NCBI GenBank assembly: GCA_019423635.1
Contig: JAHZBA010000008.1
Location: 25,497 to 89,496, forward strand
DNA: 64,000 nt
Source of the DNA: Clostridiales bacterium
Lineage (GTDB): Bacteria > Bacillota > Clostridia > Oscillospirales > Oscillospiraceae
Reading direction: 5' to 3'
A model generated the notes under the pieces. That model saw nothing but the letters and a program-made list of their open reading frames with translations. It was not told where the DNA came from and made no database searches. The translations under genes and the position numbers were made by a program. Shown piece after piece: positions 33,093 to 42,594 of this stretch. How positions within the stretch are numbered: position 1 is the first letter of the stretch; each line of letters opens with the position of its first letter.

Positions 33093-34031
33093 ATGAACTA
33101 TTATGTCGGCATTGACGTAGGCGGGACCAACCTGAAAGCGGGACTGGTGGACGAGGAGGGCCGCCTGCTGGCTGTGGAGCGGACCCCCCTGAACTTCCAG
33201 GGGCCGGAGCAGTTTGCGGCCCTTTCGGCCCGGCTTGCCCGGACGGCGGCGGAAAAGGGCGGCATCCGGCCGGAGGCGCTGCACGCGGCAGGCATGGGCC
33301 TGCCTGGAGCCGTCTCCGGCGGGGAGATCCTGTTTACCACCAACATTCCCATGGAACACGTTCCCATTGAAACGCTGTTCCGGCGGCATCTGGATGTGCC
33401 GCTGTTCCTGGGCAATGACGCCGACTGCGCCGCGGTGGGAGAATTCTTCTGCGGCGCCGGCCGGGACTGCCGGGATCTGGCGGTGATTACTCTGGGCACC
33501 GGCGTGGGCTGCGGGCTGATCCTGGACGGAAAGCTCCGGGGCGGCCCGGCCTCCAGCGAGGGGGGACATGTGACCGTGGTCCACGGCGGCGAGCCCTGCA
33601 ACTGCGGCAGGCGGGGCTGCTGGGAGCGGTACGCCTCCGCCACGGCGCTGATCCGCCTGACCGGAGAGGCCATGGCGGCACATCCGGAGAGCTTGCTGCA
33701 CAAGCTTGCGGCGGAGAGCGGCGTGGAGGGCCGGACGGCCTTCCAGGCGGCGGAGCAGGGCGACGAGACAGCCCTGGCGGTTTGCCGGGAGTATGTGGAC
33801 TATCTGGCGGACGGCGTCGTCAGTGTGGTGAACCTGCTGCGGCCGGAGATCGTGGCCATCGGCGGCGGTGTGGCCGCCGCGCCGGAGGCGCTGCTGCTGG
33901 AGCCCCTGCGGGAGATTGTGGCGCGGGAGAGCTTTGCAAGCCACGGCGGACGGGCCACGCAGATTCTGCGGGCGGAGCTGGGCAACGACGCGGGAATTCT
34001 GGGCGCCGCCCTTTTGGAAAAGGTGAATTAG
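33093..34031 (+). CDS. ROK family kinase, probable glucokinase
   Basis: This is a cytosolic sugar kinase of the ROK family (312 residues). The ATP phosphate-binding motif is GIDVGGTNLKAGLV (6-19). The sugar-binding and catalytic part includes GNDADCAA and TLGTGVGCGLILDGK. The ROK zinc signature CNCGRRGCWERYAS lies at about 170-183, with the preceding EGGHVTVVHGG histidine. It is 14 bases after hprK, consistent with glucose phosphorylation to glucose-6-phosphate. Other hexoses or N-acetylhexosamines are possible substrates. Confidence 0.9.
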   Translation: MNYYVGIDVGGTNLKAGLVDEEGRLLAVERTPLNFQGPEQFAALSARLARTAAEKGGIRPEALHAAGMGLPGAVSGGEILFTTNIPMEHVPIETLFRRHLDVPLFLGNDADCAAVGEFFCGAGRDCRDLAVITLGTGVGCGLILDGKLRGGPASSEGGHVTVVHGGEPCNCGRRGCWERYASATALIRLTGEAMAAHPESLLHKLAAESGVEGRTAFQAAEQGDETALAVCREYVDYLADGVVSVVNLLRPEIVAIGGGVAAAPEALLLEPLREIVARESFASHGGRATQILRAELGNDAGILGAALLEKVN

Positions 34032-34135
34032 AACCGGGATTCCTGCGGGAAACTGTCCTGTCCGGCGGGACACCCTTCCCCCACCCGGCATCCGCCGGCG
34101 GGGAATCTTGGTTCTTGAGTTGAGGAGGTCTTTCC

Positions 34136-35056
34136 ATGTCCTGGGAGACAGAATTAGACACTTGGACGGCGGAGAATCTGCCGGATCTGCGGCTGGTGTG
34201 CGACGAGCCCATGAGCCGTCACACCTCCTTCCGCATCGGCGGGCCGGCCAGGCGGATGGCCCACCCGGAGAGCCCGGAGCAGCTGGTGCTGCTGCTGACC
34301 CGGGCGGCGGAGCTGGGGGCCCGGCCCCTGGTGATCGGCAACGGCACGAACCTGCTGGTTCCCGATGAGGGGCTGAAGCGGCTGGTGATTGTCACCACGG
34401 GCTTGCGGCGGATTGAGTCGGGCCCGGAGCCCCACACCATCCTGGCGGAGGCCGGGGTTTCCCTGGCCCAGGCGGCGGATTACGCCTGCCGGCAGGGCCT
34501 TACCGGCCTGGAGTTTGCCCACGGGATTCCCGGAACCGTAGGCGGCGGGCTGTGTATGAACGCTGGAGCCTACGGCGGGGAGCTGCGCTGTGTGGTGGAG
34601 GGGGTATCCGTTTTGTTTCCGGAGGAGGGCGTGCGCTTCCTCGGCCGGGAGGAGATGGAGTTCGGCTATCGCCGCAGTGTGCTGACAAAGAGGCCGGAGG
34701 CCGCGGCGCTGTACGCCGTGTTCCGCCTGACCCCCGGAGACCCGGAGACCATCCGGGAGCAGATGCGGGAGCTGATGGCGAAGCGAAAGGCCAGCCAGCC
34801 CCTGGAGCTGCCCAGCGCGGGCAGCACCTTCAAGCGGCCCGAGGGGTATTTTGCAGGGACCCTCATTGACCAGTGCGGCCTCAAGGGACTGGCGGTGGGC
34901 GGTGCCCAGGTCAGTGAGAAGCACGCCGGCTTCCTGGTGAACCGGGGCGGCGCCACCTTCGCGGATGTGACGGAGCTGATCCGCCAGGTCCAGGAGCGGG
35001 TGCTGGCGCAGACCGGCGTCCGCCTGGAGCCGGAGGTCAAGATCCTTGATGCATAA
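34136..35056 (+). CDS. murB: UDP-N-acetylmuramate dehydrogenase MurB
   Basis: This FAD enzyme reduces UDP-GlcNAc-enolpyruvate to UDP-MurNAc (306 residues, type II length). It has the start region NTSFRIGGPA-like HTSFRIGGPAR (23-33), GNGTNLLV (about 62-69) and GIPGTVGGGLCMNAGAYGGE for FAD binding. SAGSTFKRPEGYFAGTLID carries the catalytic Ser. GAGGAGG precedes the ATG. In this lineage murB sits with rapZ-yvcK-whiA, not in the dcw cluster. Confidence 0.95.
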   Translation: MSWETELDTWTAENLPDLRLVCDEPMSRHTSFRIGGPARRMAHPESPEQLVLLLTRAAELGARPLVIGNGTNLLVPDEGLKRLVIVTTGLRRIESGPEPHTILAEAGVSLAQAADYACRQGLTGLEFAHGIPGTVGGGLCMNAGAYGGELRCVVEGVSVLFPEEGVRFLGREEMEFGYRRSVLTKRPEAAALYAVFRLTPGDPETIREQMRELMAKRKASQPLELPSAGSTFKRPEGYFAGTLIDQCGLKGLAVGGAQVSEKHAGFLVNRGGATFADVTELIRQVQERVLAQTGVRLEPEVKILDA

Positions 35057-35072
35057 AGGAGACACATGCCAC

Positions 35073-35936
35073 ATGGATATCCTGATTATCTCAGGCCTCT
35101 CCGGAGGCGGTAAGAGCAAGGCCGCCTCCTTCCTGGAGGACATGGGCTACTATATTGTGGACAACATGCCCGCCGCCATGATTTTGAAGTTCGCGGAGTT
35201 CTGTGCCGGCGGCGGAGGGCGGTATGACCGGGTGGCCCTGGTGTACGACGTGCGCACCGGCACCAGCTCCTTTACAGAGCTGTTCACCGTGCTGGACCAG
35301 CTGAAGAGCATGGAGTGCGAGTGCCGGATGCTGTTTCTGGAGGCCTCTCCGGAGGTTATCATTCAGCGCTACAAGGAGACCCGGCGCCGGCACCCGCTGG
35401 GGAGGAGCGCCGGGTCTTTGGAGGCGGCGGTCCGGAGGGAGCGGGAGCTGATGGAGCCGGTGAAGGCCCGGGCGGACGTAGTGATTGACACCACCCGCAC
35501 CAGCACCGCCCAGCTGCGCGCCCGGCTGCTCCGCGAGTTTGGAAGCGAGACGGAGCAGGGGAGCATGGCGGTGAACGTGATCTCCTTCGGCTTCAAGTAC
35601 GGTCTGCCCCTGGAGGCGGATCTGGTGTTTGACGTGCGCTTCATGCCCAATCCCTTCTATATCGAGGAGCTGCGGGAGAAGACCGGCTTGGACCAGGCGG
35701 TGGCGGACTATGTGTTTGCCTTTCCCCAGACCAGGGAGTACCTCTCCCGGCTGGAGGAGCTGCTGAGCTTCTCTTTGCCGCTGTACGCCGAGGAGGGAAA
35801 GACGGCCCTGGTGATTGCCGTGGGCTGTACCGGCGGGCACCACCGGTCCGTGGCCATCTGCCACGCCCTGGCGGAGTTTTTGCGGGGCCGGGGCAGCGCC
35901 GTGACGGAGGGGCACCGGGATATTGCCCGGGGCTGA
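35073..35936 (+). CDS. rapZ: RNase adapter/nucleotide-binding protein RapZ (YvcJ)
   Basis: This is a P-loop protein (287 residues). The B. subtilis homologue YvcJ hydrolyses NTPs and the E. coli RapZ binds GlcN6P and guides RNase E. Walker A GLSGGGKS lies at 8-15. The C-terminal domain has FDVRFMPNPFYIEELREKTG and GCTGGHHRSVAICHAL, the family fingerprints. ATG 35073 gives the canonical MDILIISGLSG start. It is the first of the widely conserved rapZ-yvcK-whiA set. Confidence 0.95.
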   Translation: MDILIISGLSGGGKSKAASFLEDMGYYIVDNMPAAMILKFAEFCAGGGGRYDRVALVYDVRTGTSSFTELFTVLDQLKSMECECRMLFLEASPEVIIQRYKETRRRHPLGRSAGSLEAAVRRERELMEPVKARADVVIDTTRTSTAQLRARLLREFGSETEQGSMAVNVISFGFKYGLPLEADLVFDVRFMPNPFYIEELREKTGLDQAVADYVFAFPQTREYLSRLEELLSFSLPLYAEEGKTALVIAVGCTGGHHRSVAICHALAEFLRGRGSAVTEGHRDIARG

Positions 35937-36013
35937 GCGCCGGAACGGCGGCCGGGTTTCCGGCCGCGGAGAGTACACGCTTACGGTACGGATCGACCCT
36001 GGAAAGGAGCGCT

Positions 36014-37066
36014 ATGAACGAGCCCTGGATGCCCCGGGCACAGGGGCCGCGGATCGCCGCCATCGGCGGAGGCCATGGCCTTTCCAATATGCTGCGGGGG
36101 TTGAAGCACTATACGGAGAATCTCTCCGCCATCGTCACGGTGGCGGACGACGGCGGCGGCAGCGGGGTGCTGCGCCAGGATCTGGGGATGCCGCCCCCCG
36201 GCGATATCCGCAACTGTCTGGAGGCCCTGGCCAACACGGAGCCCCTCATCAGCGAGCTGATGCACTACCGCTTCACAGAGGGGACCCTGGCGGGGCAGAG
36301 CTTCGGCAATCTCTTCCTGGCCGCCCTCAATGGGATCTCCCCCTCCTTTGACGCCGCGGTGGCCCGCATGAGCGAGGTGCTGGCCATCACCGGCCGGGTG
36401 CTGCCGGTGACCACCGCCGATGTCCGGCTGGAGGCCTTTTTTGAAAACGGCGCCTCCGTGGTGGGGGAGTCCAAGATCTTCTACTGCAAGAAGAAGGAGG
36501 ACTGCCGGATCACCCACGTGCGGCTGCTGCCGGCCCATCCCCAGGCCCTGCCGGAGGCCCTGGAGGCCATCCGGGAGGCGGACGTGCTGCTGCTGGGCCC
36601 CGGGAGTCTGTATACCAGCATCATCCCCAATCTCCTGGTGGACGGCGTGGTAGAGGCCATCCAGGCCTCCCATGCCCTGAAAATCTACGTCTGCAACGTG
36701 ATGACCCAGGAGGGGGAGACGGAGGGCTGCACCGCCGCGGACCACATCCAGGCCCTCTTCCAGCACGGGGCGCCGGGTCTTTTCGACCTGTGCCTCGCCA
36801 ACTCCTCCCCCATCCCCCGGGAGGTGGCCGCCCGGTACGCCCGGGAGGGGGCGGAGCCTCTGGTCTGCGACCTGGAGCGCTGCGCCGCCCTGGGGGTGGA
36901 GGTGGTGCGCCGCCCGGTGGCGGCGGTGGAGGACGGCTATGTCCGCCACCAGCCCGACGCCCTGGCAAGGGAGCTGATCCTGCTCCACGCCGAGCGCAGC
37001 GTCCGCATTGCCGGGGACCGCTTCGGCGGCCGGAGCGGCGGCTATCGCATGGAGGGGCCGCGGTGA
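36014..37066 (+). CDS. yvcK: YvcK/CofD-like protein (gluconeogenesis factor)
   Basis: This is a UDP-sugar-binding protein of the CofD/YvcK family (350 residues), required in B. subtilis for growth on gluconeogenic carbon sources and for wall/PBP1 control. Characteristic motifs are IAAIGGGHGLSNMLRGL (15-31), TVADDGGGSGVLRQDLGMPPPGDIRNCLEAL (about 44-74) and LLLGPGSLYTSIIPNLLVDGV. GGAAAGGAG precedes the ATG. The gene lies between rapZ and an unknown gene. Confidence 0.94.
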   Translation: MNEPWMPRAQGPRIAAIGGGHGLSNMLRGLKHYTENLSAIVTVADDGGGSGVLRQDLGMPPPGDIRNCLEALANTEPLISELMHYRFTEGTLAGQSFGNLFLAALNGISPSFDAAVARMSEVLAITGRVLPVTTADVRLEAFFENGASVVGESKIFYCKKKEDCRITHVRLLPAHPQALPEALEAIREADVLLLGPGSLYTSIIPNLLVDGVVEAIQASHALKIYVCNVMTQEGETEGCTAADHIQALFQHGAPGLFDLCLANSSPIPREVAARYAREGAEPLVCDLERCAALGVEVVRRPVAAVEDGYVRHQPDALARELILLHAERSVRIAGDRFGGRSGGYRMEGPR

Positions 37067-37085
37067 GAGGAGAAAGGAGCGCGCA

Positions 37086-37463
37086 ATGAGAAAATCAGAT
37101 TTTCGGGAATCCCTGTTTCGGGTACTGGACCAGACAGTAGAAGGGACCTCATTTGAAGAGCGGATGGAGCTGGCGGAAAAATACGTCCTGGAGTATCAAA
37201 AGAAGCATGACACGGAACGGGAATGCCCTAATTTTGGAAAGCCGTGGAGTGACAGGGACCTGCGGGTGATTTTGCAAAGCGCGCCCACCATGGAAAACTG
37301 CCTGCGCTATGCCAAGCTGTTTGGAAGGGGATATGGCAGCATTGAGCTGATCTACCGCTGGGCGTCTACGGCGGACAAGGATATTCCGGAGGACAAGGCC
37401 GGAGACGTATTTATCGCCCACATCAAGCGGATCGCCAAGGAAGTGGGGTGGCGGGCCTCGTAA
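37086..37463 (+). CDS. Hypothetical protein between yvcK and whiA
   Basis: This is a 125-residue protein of unknown family. It is soluble, charged and helical, beginning MRKSDFRESLFRVLDQTVEG and containing SDRDLRVILQSAPTMENCLRYAKLFGRGYGSIELIYRW. ATG 37086 is preceded by GAGGAGAAAGGAG. Its codon choice is clearly less GC-biased than that of its neighbours. It interrupts the otherwise highly conserved yvcK-whiA adjacency. Confidence 0.6.
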   Translation: MRKSDFRESLFRVLDQTVEGTSFEERMELAEKYVLEYQKKHDTERECPNFGKPWSDRDLRVILQSAPTMENCLRYAKLFGRGYGSIELIYRWASTADKDIPEDKAGDVFIAHIKRIAKEVGWRAS

Positions 37464-37488
37464 TCATGGACGGGAGGAGGCAGGTTCC

Positions 37489-38388
37489 ATGTCCTTTTCT
37501 TTTGATACGAAAAATGAACTGTGCAAGCTGCCGATCCAGCGCCTCTGCTGCGCCAGGGCGGAGGCCTACGGGATACTGCTGTACTGCAATACCTTCAGCC
37601 CTGCGGAGATCCGCATCATCACGGAGAACCCCAATTTTGCCGCCCGGCTGCCGCGGCTGTTCCGGCGGGCCTTCAGCCTCCAGTTTGACCGCCTGCCGGC
37701 GGAGGGCCAGCCGGGAAAGCTGGTGTTTCAGATCACTCAGCGGGACAAGCTGGACCACATCACCAATCTTCTGGGCTATGATCCCCGGCAGAATCCGGTG
37801 CTGCACATCAACTTTGGCCTGCTGGAGGAGGAATGCTGCCGGGCCTCCTTCCTGCGGGGGATCTTTTTTGCCGGCGGCAGCGTCACGGACCCGGCCAAGC
37901 GGTACCATCTGGAGCTGACCACCTCCCACCTGCAGGTGAGCCGGGAGCTGGAGGTATTGCTGCGGGAGTGCGGGTATCCGCCGAAGGCGCTGGCCCGCAG
38001 CGGCAGCTTCATCACCTACTTCAAGCAGAGCGACCAGATCGAGGACTTCCTCACCATGACCGGCGCGCCGGTGGCGGCCATGCGGATCATGTCCGCCAAG
38101 CTGGAGAAGGACCTGCGCAACAGCGTCAACCGCCGCCTGAACTGCGACAGCGCCAATCTGGACAAGGCGGTGGAGGCGGCCCAGGAGCAGCTGGAGGCCA
38201 TCCGCCGTCTGCGGGAGGCGGGCCTTTTGGAGCAGCTGCCGGACAAGCTCCAGGTGACGGCGGCCCTCCGGCTGGAAAATCCGGAGCTGACCCTCAGCGA
38301 GCTGGCGGAGGAGTTTGATCCGCCGGTGACCAAATCATGCCTGAACCATCGCCTGCGCAAGCTCTTGTCGCTGGCGAGGGACCTATAA
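37489..38388 (+). CDS. whiA: DNA-binding protein WhiA
   Basis: WhiA (299 residues) has an N-terminal degenerate LAGLIDADG-like domain and a C-terminal helix-turn-helix. In Firmicutes it affects chromosome segregation and cell division; in actinomycetes it drives sporulation septation. Visible features are SFSFDTKNELCKLP at the start, CCRASFLRGIFFAGGSVTDP (about 112-131) and the closing LTLSELAEEFDPPVTKSCLNHRLRKLLSLA. GGGAGGAGG lies upstream. Confidence 0.95.
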   Translation: MSFSFDTKNELCKLPIQRLCCARAEAYGILLYCNTFSPAEIRIITENPNFAARLPRLFRRAFSLQFDRLPAEGQPGKLVFQITQRDKLDHITNLLGYDPRQNPVLHINFGLLEEECCRASFLRGIFFAGGSVTDPAKRYHLELTTSHLQVSRELEVLLRECGYPPKALARSGSFITYFKQSDQIEDFLTMTGAPVAAMRIMSAKLEKDLRNSVNRRLNCDSANLDKAVEAAQEQLEAIRRLREAGLLEQLPDKLQVTAALRLENPELTLSELAEEFDPPVTKSCLNHRLRKLLSLARDL

Positions 38389-38411
38389 CCTGAGAAAAAG
38401 GAGAGATTCCT

Positions 38412-38849
38412 ATGGATCGTATGGAACAGGCCAACGCCTATCATCAAAAGGGCTTCAACTGCTGCCAGAGCGTGCTGGCGGCGTTTTCCGATTTGACGGG
38501 CCTCGATGAGCAGGCGAGCTTCAACCTCGCCGGGGGCTTCGGTGCCGGCGCCGGGACGGGGGAGCTGTGCGGCGCCATCAGCGGCGCGGTGATGGTGCTG
38601 GGGCTGCTGACCCCGGTGGACGCCGCGGACCCGGTGGGCAGCAAGCGGCGGACAGTGGCCAAGTCCAAGGAGCTGCAAAAGCGCTTTTTCGAGCGCTTCG
38701 GTGCCCTGCGCTGCCGGGAGCTGCTGCAAAACCGCTCCCCCGCCGAGGCGGAGACCAGCGCCGCCCGCCGTCTGGGTCTGACGAACCACTGCTCGATCAT
38801 GGTGGCCACGGCGGTAGAGATTGTCGAGGAGATGCTGGCGGAGCAGTAA
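38412..38849 (+). CDS. C_GCAxxG_C_C family protein
   Basis: This 145-residue protein carries the family cysteine pattern: FNCCQSVL (17,18), GELCGAISGAVMVLG (about 57), LRCRELL (about 98) and NHCSIMV (about 127). The family is thought to bind a redox cofactor or metal and is often found near oxidoreductases, but no reaction is established. AAAAAGGAG precedes the ATG. It lies 23 bases after whiA and is probably co-transcribed. Confidence 0.85.
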   Translation: MDRMEQANAYHQKGFNCCQSVLAAFSDLTGLDEQASFNLAGGFGAGAGTGELCGAISGAVMVLGLLTPVDAADPVGSKRRTVAKSKELQKRFFERFGALRCRELLQNRSPAEAETSAARRLGLTNHCSIMVATAVEIVEEMLAEQ

Positions 38850-39096
38850 AAAGTTTCGCCAGCCTTTACAAAGGCTGCGGGGTGCAGGGGCGGCGCCCCT
38901 GCCGGAGTTTGAGGCGGAGCCTCAGAAGGCGCACAAAGCGAAGCGAGCGCGCTCAGGCACGCCAAGGAGAAAAAGAGAAAAGGAACCCGGGAGAGACCCA
39001 GAGGAACCAAAAGCAGTTAAGAAGAGAGAAGAGAACCCCAAAACCACCCAAAGCTCCCGGAGACCCATGCCTCCGGCCGTGAAAAAGGAGAATGTC
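38850..39096 (+). repeat. Palindrome-rich leader between the C_GCAxxG gene and dnaE
   Basis: This 247-base spacer has small palindromes in its first half: CAGCCTTT-ACA-AAGGCTG near 38861, GCAGGGGC-GGC-GCCCCTGC near 38884 and GAGGCGGAGCCTC. A strongly purine-rich run follows at about 38960-39070. It is open in frame with dnaE but contains no good internal start. It looks like a decayed intergenic repeat of the kind also seen at 51353-51467. Confidence 0.4.
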
Positions 39097-42000
39097 ATGT
39101 CCTTTGTCCACCTGCATGTCCATACGGAGTTCAGCCTCCTGGACGGCGCCTGCCGCATCCAGGACCTGCCGGGAATTGTAAAAGGGCTGGGCCAGACGGC
39201 CTGTGCCATCACGGACCACGGCGTCATGTACGGTGCGGTGGATTTCTACCGCGCCTGTAAGGAGGCGGAGATCAAGCCCATCATCGGCTGCGAGGTCTAT
39301 GTCACGCCCCAGGGCCGGCTCCACACGGATAAGGTCCATGAATTTGACGCAGAGAGCCGGCATCTGGTGCTGCTGTGCGAGAACGAGGAGGGCTACCGGA
39401 ACCTCTCCTGGCTGGTCTCCATGGCCTGGACGGAGGGGTTTTACATCAAGCCCCGAGTGGATCTGGAGCTGCTGCGGCAGCACAGCGGCGGACTGATCGC
39501 CCTGTCGGCGTGTCTTGCCGGAGAGATCCCCCGTCGGCTGCGGAACGGGGAGTATGAAAACGCCAGGCGTTACGCCCTGGAGCTCAGCGAAATTTTCGGG
39601 CCGGACCACTTCTACCTGGAGCTCCAGGACCACGGGATTCCCGAGCAAAGAGCCGTGAACCAGGGCCTTCTCCGCATCCACCAGGAGACGGGGCTGCCGC
39701 TGGTCTGCACCAATGACGCCCACTATCTGAAAAAGGAGGACGCCGCCGCCCACGATGTGCTCCTGTGCATCCAGACGGGAAAGCAGCTGGCCGATGAGAA
39801 CCGGATGCGCTATGAGCCCCAGAACTTCTACCTCCGCAGTGAGGCGGAGATGGCGGCACTGTTCCGGGAGTACGAGGGCGCCCTGGAGAACACCGTGAAG
39901 ATCGCGGAGATGTGCAGTCTGGAGTTCACCTTCGGCAAGTACCACCTGCCGGAGTTCCGCCTGCCGGAGGGCTACGACAGCTTCTCCTATCTGAAAAAGC
40001 TCTGTGAAGAGGGCTATCAGGCCCGGTACGGCGGGGATGACAGCCACCGGGAGCAGCTGCGCTACGAGCAGGATATGATCGAGAAGATGGGCTTTACGGA
40101 CTACTTCCTGATTGTCTCCGACTTCGTGCGCTTTGCCAGGGAGGCCGGAATCCCCGTGGGCCCCGGGCGGGGCAGCGCGGCGGGGAGCATTGTCAGCTAC
40201 TGCCTGGGCATTACGGATATTGACCCGGTGAAGTATGAGCTCTACTTTGAGCGGTTTTTGAACCCGGAGCGGGTGAGCATGCCGGATATCGACATGGATT
40301 TCGGCGACACCCGCCGGGGCGAGGTGGTGGACTACGTCCGCCGGAAGTACGGCGACGACCACGTGGCCCAGATTGTCACCTTCGGCACCATGGCCGCCCG
40401 GGGTGTCATCCGGGATGTGGGCCGGGTGATGAATATTCCCTATGCCGAGGTGGACCAGATCGCAAAGCAGGTGCCCGCAGGCCCCGGCGCTCTCCACATC
40501 ACCCTGGACGATGCCCTGCGCCTGAGCAAGCCGCTGCGGGAGCGCTATGAGAGCGACGAGCAGGTGCGCCGTCTCATCGACACGGCCAAGTCCCTGGAGG
40601 GGATGCCCCGCCATGCCTCTACCCACGCCGCCGGCGTGGTCATCACCAAGCGGCCGGTCTATGAGTACGTGCCCCTGGCGAAAAACGACGAGTCCGTGGT
40701 CTGCCAGTACGTGATGACCACCCTGGAGGAGCTGGGGCTTCTCAAGATGGACTTCCTGGGCCTGCGGAATCTGACGGTGCTGGACGACGCCGTGAAGATG
40801 CTCCAGAAGAGCCAGCCGGACTTCCGCCTGGAGGAGATCCCGGAGGGAGACCCGGAGACTTATGAGATGCTCTCCGCCGGGAAGACCTCCGGCGTATTCC
40901 AGATGGAGTCCGCCGGGATGACCGGGGTGTGCGTGGGCCTGAAGCCTCGGAGCATCGAGGACATCACCGCCATCATCGCGCTGTACCGCCCCGGTCCCAT
41001 GGACTCCATTCCCCAGTTCCTGGAGTGTGCCGGAAACCCGGAGAAGGTGCGCTACGACCATCCGCTGCTGGAGCCGATCCTGTCCAACACCTACGGGTGC
41101 ATTGTCTACCAGGAGCAGGTCATTAAGATCTTCCAGGAGCTGGCGGGCTATTCCCTGGGGCAGGCGGACATGGTGCGCCGGGCCATGAGCAAGAAGAAGG
41201 TCAAGGACATCGAACGGGAGCGGGAGGCCTTTTTGCACGGCGATCCGGAGCGGAAGATCGCGGGCTGTCTGGCCCGGGGGATTCCGGAGCTGACCGCCCA
41301 GCGGATCTACGATAAGATCTATGACTTCGCCGAGTACGCCTTCAACAAGGCCCACGCCGTCAGCTATGCCGTGGTGGCCTATCAGACGGCCTGGTTCAAG
41401 TGTCACCATGCCAAGGAGTACATGGCGGCCCTTTTGACCTCCGTTCTGGACAACTCGAACAAGGTGGCGGGCTACATCAATGAGTGCCGGGAGTGCGGCA
41501 TTGCGCTGCTGCCGCCGGACATCAACCGCTCGGCCGACCGCTTTACCGTGGAGGAGGACGGCATCCGCTTCGGCCTGGTGGCCATCAAGAGCATCGGTCG
41601 GAGCTTCATCCAGGCGGTGATGCGGGAGCGGGAGCAGGGTGACTTCACCTCCCTGATGGATTTCTGCACCCGGATGCAGGGCAGCGACATGAACAAGCGG
41701 GCGGTGGAAAACCTGATCCGGGCCGGCGCCTTTGACACCACCGGCGCCCGCCGCTCTCAGCTTTTGAAAATCTGCGAGACCGTGATGGACGCCGTCGCCG
41801 ACCAGGCCCGCCAGAATTTGGAGGGGCAGATGGACTTCTTCTCCATGGCGGCAGGCGGGAGCCGTCAGAGCGTGCGGGAGGTCCCGCTGCCGGACCTGCC
41901 GGAGTTCAGCACCCAGGAGCTGATGACCATGGAGAAGGAGACCACCGGCCTCTATCTCTCCGGCCACCCGATGGACGCCTACCGGGAAACGCTCCGCCAG

Positions 42001-42594
42001 CTGCGGGTCCCCGCCATCAGCACCGTTCTGGAGGACTGCACCCAGGAAAGCGGCCCCGAACGCTTTTTTGACGATCAGTATCTCACCCTGGCGGGGGTGG
42101 TGACCTCCAGCAAGACCAAGACCACCCGAAACAACAGCCTGATGGCCTATGTGGTTTTGGAGGACAACACCGGCGCCATAGAGCTTTTGTGCTTTTCCCG
42201 GGTGCTGGACACCTGCGGCGCCTACCTGCGGGAGAATCAGGCGATTGTGGTGAAGGGCCGGCTCTCCCTGCGGGAGGACAAGCCGCCCCAGATGCTGTGT
42301 GATTCCGCCTACCCCTTGGATACCGCGGCGCCGCCGGCTCCGGTCAAGAGCAGCGGGGCCGGTCAGTCGGAGAAGATCCTGCCGGGCGAGACGCTGTTTT
42401 TGAAATTCCCGAGCCTGGAGGACCCCTCCCTGCGGCATATGAAGCTGGTGTTCTCCATGTTCCCCGGCACCACCCAGGTGAAGATGGTGATGGCGGACAG
42501 CCGCCGGGTCTTTGCCACCCAGGTGCTGCCGCACAGGGCTCTGATCGAGGAGGCCCGGGAGACACTGGGAGAGGAGAACGTGGTGCTCAGGTGA
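39097..42594 (+). CDS. dnaE: DNA polymerase III alpha subunit (DnaE)
   Basis: This is a replicative polymerase subunit of 1165 residues. The N-terminal PHP domain starts FVHLHVHTEFSLLDG with metal-binding His7 and His9. The C-family palm follows, with GRGSAAGS near 355 and the catalytic PDIDMDF near 396-402 plus a third acidic site downstream. A tandem HhH region spans about 740-830 and an OB-fold about 980-1060 (TLAGVVTSSKTKTTRNNS). The ATG 39097 has AAAAAGGAG; the 92-codon in-frame extension upstream is rejected as non-coding leader. In low-GC-type Firmicutes DnaE usually cooperates with PolC, which is not in this window. Confidence 0.95.
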   Translation: MSFVHLHVHTEFSLLDGACRIQDLPGIVKGLGQTACAITDHGVMYGAVDFYRACKEAEIKPIIGCEVYVTPQGRLHTDKVHEFDAESRHLVLLCENEEGYRNLSWLVSMAWTEGFYIKPRVDLELLRQHSGGLIALSACLAGEIPRRLRNGEYENARRYALELSEIFGPDHFYLELQDHGIPEQRAVNQGLLRIHQETGLPLVCTNDAHYLKKEDAAAHDVLLCIQTGKQLADENRMRYEPQNFYLRSEAEMAALFREYEGALENTVKIAEMCSLEFTFGKYHLPEFRLPEGYDSFSYLKKLCEEGYQARYGGDDSHREQLRYEQDMIEKMGFTDYFLIVSDFVRFAREAGIPVGPGRGSAAGSIVSYCLGITDIDPVKYELYFERFLNPERVSMPDIDMDFGDTRRGEVVDYVRRKYGDDHVAQIVTFGTMAARGVIRDVGRVMNIPYAEVDQIAKQVPAGPGALHITLDDALRLSKPLRERYESDEQVRRLIDTAKSLEGMPRHASTHAAGVVITKRPVYEYVPLAKNDESVVCQYVMTTLEELGLLKMDFLGLRNLTVLDDAVKMLQKSQPDFRLEEIPEGDPETYEMLSAGKTSGVFQMESAGMTGVCVGLKPRSIEDITAIIALYRPGPMDSIPQFLECAGNPEKVRYDHPLLEPILSNTYGCIVYQEQVIKIFQELAGYSLGQADMVRRAMSKKKVKDIEREREAFLHGDPERKIAGCLARGIPELTAQRIYDKIYDFAEYAFNKAHAVSYAVVAYQTAWFKCHHAKEYMAALLTSVLDNSNKVAGYINECRECGIALLPPDINRSADRFTVEEDGIRFGLVAIKSIGRSFIQAVMREREQGDFTSLMDFCTRMQGSDMNKRAVENLIRAGAFDTTGARRSQLLKICETVMDAVADQARQNLEGQMDFFSMAAGGSRQSVREVPLPDLPEFSTQELMTMEKETTGLYLSGHPMDAYRETLRQLRVPAISTVLEDCTQESGPERFFDDQYLTLAGVVTSSKTKTTRNNSLMAYVVLEDNTGAIELLCFSRVLDTCGAYLRENQAIVVKGRLSLREDKPPQMLCDSAYPLDTAAPPAPVKSSGAGQSEKILPGETLFLKFPSLEDPSLRHMKLVFSMFPGTTQVKMVMADSRRVFATQVLPHRALIEEARETLGEENVVLR

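Noticed and set aside
35948..35967. GC palindrome between rapZ and yvcK as a terminator
   Set aside because: It has no T-run and the gene order and spacing favour read-through; probably chance in GC-rich sequence.
38821..39096. N-terminal extension of DnaE by 92 residues
   Set aside because: It is low-complexity, has no credible start signal and is unlike any DnaE N-terminus; the PHP domain begins exactly at 39097.
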